From contig NW_014577477.1 in assembly GCF_000485595.1 (NCBI RefSeq), positions 431,914 through 455,078 of the forward strand: a DNA stretch of 23,165 nt, given 5' to 3'. A program made the position numbers and the translations under genes. This DNA comes from Priapulus caudatus. Its lineage: Eukaryota > Priapulida > Priapulimorpha > Priapulimorphida > Priapulidae. Shown here piece after piece: positions 14,970-23,165 of the stretch (positions within the stretch are counted from its first letter, which is position 1; the number at the start of each line of letters is the position of its first letter). The notes under the pieces are model-generated. The model was not told the origin of the DNA. It saw nothing but the letters and a program-made list of their open reading frames with translations, and did not search any database.

Positions 14970-16870
14970 AAGCATGGCCTCTATTGTTCCGCCACACTCA
15001 CAGCTTTCACACTTACAACCAAGCACGACCAATAGTTGTTCCCAACACTCACAGCGTTCACATCACAGACAAGCACAGCCCAATAGTGGTTCCCCGCTAC
15101 ACTCACAGCTTTCACACTCACAGACAGCCACACCCAATAGTTTTCCTCGCACACTCACGGCTTTCACACTCACAAACCAAGCACGGCCCTACTTGTTCCC
15201 CGCTACACTCACGGCTTCACACGTCACAACCAAGCATGGCCCTCTAGTTGTTCCTGCGTACACTCACGCGCTTTCACACTCACAGCCAAGCACGACCAAT
15301 GTTGTTCCCTACTTACTCACAGCTTTCACACTCACAGACCAACAAGCATGGCCTCTAGTGTTCCCTGCTCACTCACGGTTTCACACTCACAGACAAGCAC
15401 GACCCATAGTTGTTCCTACTACACTCACGGCTTCACACTCACAGACCAAGCTGCCCTTGCTAGCTGTTCCTCCCACACTCACGCTTTCACACTCACAGAC
15501 CAAGCAAGGCCCTCTATGTTCCTGCACACTCACAGCTTTCACACTCACAGACCAACAGCCTCTAGTTGTCCTTCCGCTACACTCACGCTTTCACACTACA
15601 GACCAAGCACGCCCAAATTGTCCCTACTTACACTCACGGCTTTCACACTCACAGACCAAGCAAGGCCCTCTAGTTGTTCCCTGCCACACTCACGGCTTCC
15701 ACACTCACAGACGAAGCACGGCCCTCTAGTTGTTCCTCCCACACTCACGGCTTTCACACTCACAGACCAAGCAAGGCCTCTACAGTTGTCGCCGCCACAC
15801 TCACGCTTCCACACTCACAGACGAAGCACGGCCCTCTAGTTGTTCCTCGCCACACTCACGCGCTTCACACTCACAGACCAAGCCATGGCCCTCATAGTTG
15901 TTCCCTGTACACTCACGGCTTTCACACTCACAGACCAAGCACGACCTCTAGTTGTTCCCTGCTACACTCACGGCTTTCACACTCACAGACCAAGCACGAC
16001 CAATAGTTGTTCCCTACTACACTCACGGCTTTCACACTCACAGACCAAGCATGGCCCTCTAGTTGTTCCTCCCACACTCACGGCTTTCACACTCACAGAC
16101 CAAGCAAGGCCCTCTAGTTGTTCCCTGCCACACTCACAGCTTTCACACTCACAGACCAAAGCATGGCCCTCTAGTTGTTCCCTGCTAACACTCACGGTTT
16201 CACACTCACAGACAAGCACGACCCAATAGTTGCTGCCCTACTACACTCACGGCTTTCACACTCACAGACCAAGCAAGGCCCTCTAGTTGTTCCCTGCCAC
16301 ACTCACGGCTTCCACACTCACAGACGAAGCACGCCCCTATTGCCTCCTAGCGCTTTCACACTCACAGACAAGCAGCCTCTAGTTGTTCCCCCACACTCAC
16401 GCTTCCACACTCACAGACGAAGCACGCCCCTAGTTGTCCCTGCCACACTCACGGCTTCCACACATCACAGACGCAAGCACTGGCCCTCTAGTTTTCCCTG
16501 CTACACTCACGGCTTCCACACTCACAGACCAAGCATGGCCTCTAGTTGTTCCCTGCTACACTCACGGCTTTCACACTCACAGACCAAGCACGACCCTCTA
16601 GTTGTTCCCTGCTACACTCACGGCTTTCACACTCACAGACAAGCACGACCCAAATAGTTTTTCCCTACTACACTCACTGCTTTCACATTCACAGACCAGC
16701 ATCGGCCCTCTAGTTGTTCCTCCATACTCACCAGCTTCCAACACTCACAGACCAAGCAAGGTCCCTTAGTTGTTCCTCCACACTCACGGCTTCCACACTC
16801 ACAGACCAAGCATGGACCTCTAGTTGTTTCCCCGCTACACTCACGGCTTTTACACTCGCCAGACCAAGAA
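14970..16870 (+). repeat. 56-bp minisatellite, about 34 units (copy B)
   Basis: The same unit as 5205-6446 but roughly 650 bases longer and much noisier. Many units are 50-55 bases through deletions, and several CAGACGAAGCACG variants are not seen in copy A. The extra length may be true allele difference, since such arrays vary between haplotypes, or collapse in copy A. Confidence 0.88.
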
Positions 16871-16989
16871 AGGTTCTGAAGTTGTTCATAAACACCAGTC
16901 ACGCAGATTATTATAGTTGATATTGCTACAAGCAAGTTATATGCTGGGGACGATGCTACTAAAGATAGACTACAGGAGTTCTCTACTCA

Positions 16990-17197
16990 CATCCTGCAGC
17001 TTCTTTCGCTCTCTCCCATTTTGCATGTCGCCTCTCTGGCTCTCAAGCAAACCTCACCCTCTATATATCACATTTACTGATCTCCCTCTTCTTTTTTCTG
17101 TTTCTCTCTCCCGTTTCACTCTGCGCTTCTCTTTTTTCTTTCAATCACTCTCTATATCTCTCTCTCTCCCTCCCTCTCACTTTCCCCTTTTTTTTCT
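16990..17197 (+). repeat. Pyrimidine-rich tract (copy B)
   Basis: Counterpart of 6560-6772, with small length changes in T and C runs. Confidence 0.55.
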
Positions 17198-17202
17198 CAC
17201 GG

Positions 17203-17281
17203 CGCACGCACTCATGCACACACGCACACACATACAACACACATGCACGTACACGTGCACACATTCACACATGCACACACA

Positions 17282-17329
<48 letters not shown>

Positions 17330-17419
17330 CACACACACATACACACACACACACACGCGCACGCGTGCAGACACGCACGCATGCAATGCATGCATGCATG
17401 CACACGCCACAGACACACA

Positions 17420-17471
<52 letters not shown>

Positions 17472-17563
17472 TGCACACGCACAGACACACACGCACGCAC
17501 GCACGCACGCACGCCACGCACGCACGCACGCATGCACGCGCACACACACGTACAGACACACAC
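17203..17563. repeat. ACGC/CACA microsatellite (copy B)
   Basis: Counterpart of 6778-7140, nearly the same total length. It ends 34 bases from the donor of the following exon. Confidence 0.88.
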
Positions 17564-17597
17564 GCATTCATTAGAACCTTCCCACTGCAACCCTCAC

Positions 17598-17766
17598 CTG
17601 CTCTACAAAGGCGGCTAGATGTAGGTAGAGCCACTGTCGCGGCTCTCGTCTGCTCAACGACGCTAATCGAACGCATCTCGTAGTTTCTCACACATCAGCG
17701 TCAGGTAGGGGCGCTGAACGCCACACGCGGCGCGAGTAGTAGTACGGGATGTTGGCTGTAAGCCAC
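17598..17766 (-). pseudogene. TMEM214: PYYYS exon, copy B (mixed indels)
   Basis: The 169-base length equals the length that phase continuity requires, yet compensating indels are visible. It has an extra T in GGCTTACAGCC, TACTCG (giving Ser after YYY) where copy A has TACTTG, TGTGGCG against TGTGCG, and a missing pair in the ACGAGAGCC segment. Together with copy A a continuous frame can be inferred, but neither copy shows it alone. Confidence 0.65.
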
Positions 17767-17879
17767 CTGTGTGCACGAGACACGTCGATATGACTACGTT
17801 ATACCCCTGTATCATACACCGACCTGTGCACATCCATTTGTGAAACATATACGGCCTCGTTACGTATCTATATGGTATC

Positions 17880-18030
17880 ATAAAAAACTATATAAAATTA
17901 TTATATAAATATAACATATAATAATATACAGTACATATATATGTTATATATAACTCTTAGATATAATCAATATCGCTTTTAAACACATACATACTGTGGG
18001 CCATTGCTATACTATACATATATATGTATG
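17880..18030. other. A+T-rich intron segment (copy B)
   Basis: Counterpart of 7440-7606. No gene. Confidence 0.45.
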
Positions 18031-18195
18031 TACCAGGTCAAAAAAATACACGGAGCGATGAACGATTCGCTCTTCAAACCTCTGAAATCGCTCCCGTGAG
18101 GCTCAAAATAGCTCCCGTAAAAATTTTGTGAGATCTTTTTTCCCCCACAGACTTTTGAAAAAGAGCTCCCGTGAAAATTTGTTTTCCCCCTGGTA
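18031..18195. mobile_element. Possible small inverted-repeat element (copy B)
   Basis: Counterpart of 7607-7772, starting TACCAGGTC and ending CCCCCTGGTA. Confidence 0.28.
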
Positions 18196-18423
18196 TGTAC
18201 ATAATAGTATATATAGATATACATACACATATATACATATTGCATATTGTCATACACATACTATATATGATTACATATATAGATATAAATCTGATATGAA
18301 AATGAATCACATTCGATTCATCCATTAATCTCATATCTTTAGTAAATTCAGACACACAGAGGTAGTTAGGGTTCGTGCGTGGGAGCGGCTGGCGGCCACC
18401 GCGGTGTCTGTTGTCTGCCTTAC

Positions 18424-18519
18424 CGCCACGACTTCTCCGTGTATGCCTCAGTCCGCTGCCACACATGTTCAGCGACGGCTAGCACCCCCGTATCATGCAG
18501 CACTGCCCTCGTCCTGACC
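18424..18519 (-). pseudogene. TMEM214: Exon after first TM, copy B (-1 base)
   Basis: It is 96 bases against an expected 97. One C is missing in GGTCAGGACG at the start (copy A has GGTCCAGGACG), but the GGGGGTGC reading that keeps DTGVLA in frame is correct here. Confidence 0.68.
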
Positions 18520-18530
18520 CTGCAACCACA

Positions 18531-18583
18531 CAATAAACAACAACAACAATAACATTAATAATAATAACAATAACAGCAGCAAC

Positions 18584-18623
<40 letters not shown>

Positions 18624-18672
18624 TAAGAAGAAAAAGAATAGAAGAAGAAGAAGTAGAAGAAGAAGAAGAATG
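18531..18672 (+). repeat. CAA/TAA/GAA microsatellites (copy B)
   Basis: Counterpart of 8112-8252, almost identical in length. Confidence 0.82.
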
Positions 18673-19282
18673 TGCAGCAAATCGTGCCACTTCATAACAA
18701 TCCATAACAATAGAACACTGTATGTCTTTCTCAATTAACGAATGAGAATCAGTATTTGTCAAAATATTATTAGACACAGCATAGAACCTGGTGTAAGATA
18801 AGTGTGTGAAAAGATAGCTCACATTCCACATGACCACAGCTTAACTAACTAGTACGATAATATTTGTCATATTTGTCAACAAATCAACAGAGTAACTATA
18901 TGAGATACTACACTCAACTCTCCAAAACTTTCAATGCCTTCAAAACTTAATCTCACCTTAAACCGCGACGATTTTTAAGTCTCAACACTATCCAAGACTG
19001 ATGAAAGATATGCCTAGAATAGGCCCTTTATAAACTGAACTTCACAGGAAACTTAACTAAATGGATGGTCCCGAGGGTGGTCAATATTGGGAGAGTTGAC
19101 TTTATATACTATAGTCTGTAGCGTACAGCAATAACTATATACTCATACAGTGAAACGTGAGTTGCTTCCTCAACCATTTGTGTGATACCAGTGATTCATA
19201 AACTCGGCATAAATATAACATCAGTAGTACATTTGTGAGAGAATAGATGATTTCTTATAACATACTACACAATATATAGATA
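18673..19282. other. Intron sequence, no gene (copy B)
   Basis: Counterpart of 8253-8865, with the inverted pair TCAACTCTCC (18914-18923) and GGAGAGTTGA (19090-19099). Agreement with copy A is very high here. Confidence 0.4.
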
Positions 19283-19584
19283 CAGCTGGACCCACGAGAT
19301 ACGAACGGCTCGACATACGAACGACCTCTCGTTGAACGTAATGTATTCGACAAACGAATAAAATTCAACATACGAATGTCTTACGAATCAGCCAATCATG
19401 GCATAGGCCTAGCGCATGCTCTTTCGGTCAGAGTCAGTTTAAGTACGCGACTCATTGAATGTTGTTGTGCTCTTATGATTGCACTTGCTGTACGTAAATT
19501 GCTGTACGTCCTATATAAGGTTCGCAGATGAGAATTTTTCGTGATCTGTGGAACAAATTAAATTCATATCTCGGGGGTCCACTG
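19283..19584. mobile_element. Tc1/mariner-type MITE (copy B)
   Basis: Counterpart of 8866-9165. Flanking TA dinucleotides are kept; the left end has an extra C (CAGCTGGACCC), which looks like a base-call insertion because both the copy A end and the opposite terminus lack it. Confidence 0.8.
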
Positions 19585-19670
19585 TATACGTAGAACTATA
19601 TACTTCCTATTGCTTCTGTAAAATGCTCTTGTCTAAACGCAAACAGTGGTAGAGCCTCATATTCCCTCTC

Positions 19671-20428
19671 ACCTTCCATGGTCTTCAGGCATGATGGGAT
19701 CAACTAGTAACATAGGTGTGCCGTCACCCACCACATATTCCTCACACCTTCCACGGTCTTCAGGCATGGATGGGATCTAACTAGTAACATAGGTGGTGCC
19801 GTCACCCACCACATATTCCCTCACACCTTCCACGGTCTTCAGGCATGGATGCGATCTAACTATAAAATAGATGATGCGTCCACACCACATATTCCCCACA
19901 CCTTCCACGGTCTTCAGGCATGGATTGATCTAACTAGTAACATATAGGTGGTGCCGTCACCCCACCACATATTCCCTCACACCTTCATGCGTCTTCAGGC
20001 ATGGATGGGATCTAACTAGTAACATAGGTGGTGCCGTCACCCACCACATATTCCCTCACACCTTCCATGGGCTTCAGGCATGGATGGGATCTAACTAGAA
20101 CATAGGTGGTGCCGTCACCCACCACATATTCCCTCACACCTTCCACGGTCTTCAGGCATGGATGGGATCTAACTAGTAACATAGATAGTGCCGTCACCCA
20201 CCACATATTCCCTCACACCTTCCACGGTCTTCAGGCATGGATGGGATCTAACTAGTAACATAGATGATGCCGTCACCCACCAGATATTCCCTCACACCTT
20301 CCACGGTCTTCAGGCACGGATGGATCTAACTAGTAACATAGTGGTGCCGTCACCCACCACATATTCCCTCACACTTCCACAGTCTTCAGGCATGGATGGG
20401 ATCTAACTAGTATGGTGCTGTCCCTCAC
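19671..20428 (+). repeat. 79-bp minisatellite (copy B)
   Basis: The same ten starts and the same order of unit variants as copy A (for instance the ATAGATAG, ATAGATGATG and CCAGATATT variants in matching units). This shows the two copies descend from one array with no unit gain or loss. Confidence 0.9.
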
Positions 20429-20541
20429 CTTTGAAGCCGGAGTGTTGGTGCACGTCGTATACGATAACGCCGCCCAGTGCAGCGGGGACGAAGCAGCCAA
20501 GAACTTGGGAACTTCCACCCGGACATCTTCGCCATCAGCTC
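20429..20541 (-). pseudogene. TMEM214: First C-terminal TM exon, copy B (-2 bases)
   Basis: It is 113 bases against 115. Changes lie in the leucine-rich part (plus-strand GGGGACGAAGCAGCCAAGAA against GAGGACGAGCAGCAGCAAGA). Splice sites are intact. Confidence 0.7.
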
Positions 20542-20557
20542 CTACAACAAGCAATCA

Positions 20558-21271
20558 GAAGCAATGTCGGTGATGAGCCACAGCCACAGCAACGCTCACC
20601 CTACATAGAGTAAGGATATGTTGAACATGAGACAGAGGCAATGTCGCAGCAACAGCTCACCCTCCATAGAGTAAGGATATGTAGACTGTAGACATGAGAC
20701 AGAAGCAATGTCGCAGCAACAGCTCACCCTACATAGAGTTAAGGATATGTAGACTGTAGACATGAGACAGAAGCAATGTCGCAGCAACAGCTCACCCTAC
20801 ATAGAGCAAGGATATGTAGACTGTAGACATGAGACAGAAGCAATGTCGCAGCAAACAGCTCACCCTACATAGAGTAAGGATATGTAGACTGTAGACATGA
20901 GACAAGAGCATGTCGCCAGCAACAGCTCACCCTACATAGAGTAAGGATATGTAGACTGTAGACATGAGACAGAAGCAATGTCACAGCAACAGCTCACCCT
21001 ACATAGAGTAAGGATATGTAGACATGAGACAGAAGCAATGTCACAGCAACAGCTCACCCTACATAGAGTAAGGATATGTAGACATGAGACAGAAGCAATG
21101 TCACAGCAACAGCTCACCCTACATAGAGTAAGGATATGTAGACATGAGACAGAAGCAATGTCCCAGCAACAGCTCACCCTACATAGAGCAAGGATATGTA
21201 GACATGAGACAGAAGCAATGTCACAGCAACAGCTCACCCTACATAGAGCAAGGATATGTAGACATGAGACA
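20558..21271 (+). repeat. 60/67-bp minisatellite (copy B)
   Basis: Counterpart of 10149-10860, with the same order of long and short unit types. Confidence 0.9.
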
Positions 21272-21422
21272 GAGAGCACACATTCTGTTCAACATGTGAC
21301 AGGTTTTATATACTGTGGAGCTGCAACTGGTGGCTCAAATGTGAGATGAAGTTATCTGCAGGCCAAACTCAGGGTGAACAGGTCTCAGCAAATGCAAAAA
21401 CTAAGAATGTTGAAACACATAC

Positions 21423-21440
21423 CGGCCACTTGGCTTTCAA
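21423..21440 (-). CDS. Candidate 18-nt microexon (copy B)
   Basis: Identical to 11011-11028, including CCCAG acceptor and GTATGT donor. Confidence 0.33.
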
Positions 21441-22256
21441 CTGGGAAAAGCGAATGAGGTAGACTTTTTGATAGAATGAATTTTTTATTTTTTATTTTTT
21501 AGTTTTAAATTTAGATACCAGGAAACGTAAAATTATTCTATATGACTGCAAGTAAATTAGCAAACTTAAAACCTATATCTAACTAGAGTCAAACAAGCCT
21601 AACAGAATGCAGTTGGAATGTACTATGGACACGGAATGCATTTAAATATATAAAACAGCATACAAGCATATAAACCTGAAAGCAAACTTTTGTGCAGCTA
21701 ACACTAAAACGTATTTTAAACTTTCTACTAATATTATACGTTCACCCTTTTATTCTCGGTTATTTCTACAATACTTACAGTAACCTACGAGTTAAATGTG
21801 TGACAGTGACAGCAGTAAGAGCGGCTACGAAGTGCGACTCCATGACTGCTTAGTCAGCGCTGACATCCTGTGGGCGTTACCAAACTGATACCTACTCTGA
21901 TAAGTTGCACAAGGCGTACTGGGCCGGGCGGGGGCATATACATTCACATACACACATGCACGGGTCAGCACAATGAGGAAACGGTAGAGCGGTCCCTACT
22001 CTGCTTTCACTACCCTGTCTTCTCCTCTCATGTTCTCTACTTATTGTCTCTCCCCCTCTTCCCCGTTCTAACCTGCCCTCCTTCTATTTTCCTTCTTATC
22101 CATATCCATATCAGCTGTGACAAAAAGAACCGTGACAAGAATGACAGGTGTGGTTAGGTAAACAAGTGAGTAAACAAGTGTATATAGAATGACAAGTAAG
22201 ACCAAGTGCACAGGTGTGAGTTCAACAATCATGGAAAAAACGACAGGTACAATTAT
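21441..22256. other. Upstream intron and start of unique right flank
   Basis: 21441-22042 matches 11029-11629. From 22043 the sequence is unique: first C/T-rich, then a GTGACA-rich stretch from about 22126 (GTGACAAGAATGACAGGTGTG-like words). No exon recognised, although missing 5' exons of the minus-strand gene are expected in this direction. Confidence 0.45.
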
Positions 22257-22690
22257 TAGAGACAGTGATTTTCTGTTTCAAAAAATTTCCTTTTCTGTTT
22301 GGGGAAATCATGAATTCCATTTCGAAGTAAAGAAAATATGGAAATTCCGTTTTGCCATAGAGATTGTACCAGGTTGAACACACCAAAAATGCAAAATTCC
22401 ATTTACATATATTTGCATGGAAATATTTTTTTTGGTAGCACCGAAACACAGGGCTACCAAAAGTCGTAATTGTAAGTCATTTCGCTCTGAAACTTGTCTG
22501 AATGTAAACCATATCATTACCAATGCTATTGTCGACGGTTTTGTGTGTGATTTTATTGAAATTTCCATGTTGTAATATGTTCAAATTACGTTTTCCGCAT
22601 TTTTCTGTTTGAAAACATCTTTTCCATTTCCAATGGCCATTTCCGTGTTTTCCGTCCGTTTCCCGCGATCGCGGAAAATCACTATCCCTA
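22257..22690. mobile_element. Candidate MITE, 434 bp
   Basis: The left end TAGAGACAGTGATTTTCTG and the reverse complement of the right end, TAGGGATAGTGATTTTCCG, match at 16 of 19 positions. AATTA occurs at both outer borders (22251-22255 and 22691-22695), a possible target-site duplication with one extra T on the left. TAGGG-type ends are seen in some hAT-derived elements, whose duplications are normally 8 bases, so the class is uncertain. The interior is rich in GGAAA/TTTCC words and has a perfect 12-base palindrome, CCGCGATCGCGG, near 22664. Short open frames inside match no transposase. It divides a GTGAC-rich region into two parts. Confidence 0.5.
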
Positions 22691-22695
22691 AATTA

Positions 22696-22985
22696 AGTGC
22701 ACATGCGTAACAATACTTGTGTGAAGAGAGGAAGGAGTCTAGTTATGAGTGTAGCAGTTGTGACTAGAATCATAGGTGTGACTGAATGAACAGCAAATAC
22801 CACAACAACTGTGACAGAATAACAGCCGTGAACAGGTAAAATATGTACTAATGTGACAATGGTGGCAAGAATGACAATTGTCGCTAAAACTAAAGGAGAA
22901 ATGACTACAACAACTGTCACTAAAATGACAAATGTCACGAGACACGCAACTGCACGGGAGACCAGGTAAACGTGACAGGTGTGTT
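22696..22985 (+). repeat. Degenerate GTGAC/ACAACTGT-rich repeat
   Basis: Words such as ACAACTGTGACAGAATAACA, GTGACAATGGTGGCAAGAAT and ACAACTGTCACTAAAATGAC recur at irregular 15-20 base spacing. The similar phrase GTGACAAGAATGACAGG lies at 22131 on the other side of the candidate MITE. It looks like an old, decayed short-unit satellite. Frames of about 80 codons on the minus strand merely translate it. Confidence 0.4.
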
Positions 22986-23165
22986 AAAGGCATAATAGGC
23001 CCATCGATTATGCAATTTTAACGAATGCTAGAGTAACTGGCACCTTGTGTAGTTAATAAGTACATTACCTTATAGCCAAACGCATATTAGTTTGTCCAAT
23101 AAATGTCTAATTGAAATCAGCAGTCCACGAAATCAGTTGACTGACTTGTTTACAGTTTCGAAACC
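22986..23165. other. Unique right end, nothing recognised
   Basis: Ordinary A+T-rich sequence without a supported feature. Confidence 0.4.

Larger units (their letters stand above)
14057..20541 (-). pseudogene. TMEM214: TMEM214-like exons, copy B (frame-damaged duplicate)
   Basis: The same five exons occur at 20541-20429, 18519-18424, 17766-17598, 14709-14562 and 14173-14057, with all splice sites preserved. Against the frame-consistent reading they carry net -2, -1, mixed, -4 and +2 bases respectively, so no continuous frame exists. Splice sites and flanking repeats are untouched and the changes are one-base indels, not the substitutions expected of an ageing pseudogene. In one exon copy B is the better copy (GGGGGTGC at 18481-18490 restores the frame lost in copy A). 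I therefore think this is a second, poorly polished rendering of the same gene rather than a biological pseudogene. Confidence 0.7.
11655..22042 (+). repeat. Large direct duplication, copy B
   Basis: This repeats copy A from CAACCTGTTGTCTATCACC through GTTCTCTACTT, in the same order and orientation. It is 10.39 kb, about 0.6 kb longer than copy A, almost wholly because its 56-bp array has about a dozen more units. One-base indels relative to copy A are dense over the first 6-7 kb (exons, the 56-bp array) and sparse from about 18.7 kb onward. The unique right flank starts directly after it. It should not be counted as a second gene locus until the junction is verified. Confidence 0.95.

Noticed and set aside
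14974-15839. Long Ser/Thr/His-rich frames up to 251 codons in the 56-bp array
   Set aside because: The unit is not a multiple of three; the frame stays open only because copy B's indels shift it. Copy A has no equivalent frame.
11655-22042. A second, diverged TMEM214 paralogue
   Set aside because: Intron repeats, MITE and array unit order are the same as copy A, and differences are one-base indels rather than substitutions, so independent evolution of a paralogue is not supported.

Overview
This is eukaryotic, non-coding-rich animal DNA, most likely from a marine invertebrate. The evidence is short exons with GT/AG splice sites, large introns filled with minisatellites and microsatellites, small inverted-repeat transposons, and short interstitial CCCTAA (TTAGGG-type) telomeric blocks. 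The species cannot be fixed from the window.

The only gene I recognise lies on the minus strand. It is the C-terminal third of a TMEM214-like ER membrane protein, read as five exons in transcript order: 10132-10018, 8101-8004, 7341-7174, 4936-4785 and 4394-4280 (TAG stop). Splice phases agree at every junction. Motifs such as WLQHNIPYYYS, a hydrophobic segment at each end and the short terminal tail match what I remember of vertebrate TMEM214. Upstream exons would lie at higher coordinates; one possible 18-nt microexon is at 11011-11028. No other protein-coding gene could be supported, and nearly all other long open frames are translations of tandem repeats.

The dominant structure is a near-identical direct duplication: copy A at 1867-11629 and copy B at 11655-22042. 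The copies are separated only by a run of 25 Ns (11630-11654), and the repeat boundaries coincide exactly with the edges of that gap. The copies differ mainly by scattered one-base indels, in both directions and even inside coding exons, and by the length of one minisatellite. This looks like one locus written twice by gap filling or by two haplotypes laid end to end, not an old gene duplication. Three of five exons are intact in copy A; all five are frame-damaged or doubtful in copy B.

Layout. 1-1866: unique left flank with an LTR-like stretch and small CACG microsatellites. 1867-4279: an inverted repeat holding telomeric repeats, a 77-80 bp repeat, and a 50-bp CACGTG-bearing array in the presumed 3' UTR. 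4280-10132: exons and introns of the TMEM214-like gene with 54-, 56-, 79- and 60/67-bp tandem arrays, ACGC and TAA/GAA microsatellites and a 300-bp Tc1/mariner-type MITE. 10149-11629: upstream intron. 11655-22042: the same order again. 22043-23165: unique right flank with a second candidate MITE inserted in a degenerate GTGAC-rich region.

The most interesting biology is that tandem arrays in this gene appear to have grown out of its own splice sites. The last exon has its 3' splice site and first ~21 bases triplicated. The 115-bp transmembrane exon is sandwiched between two minisatellites whose units resemble its own donor and acceptor borders.
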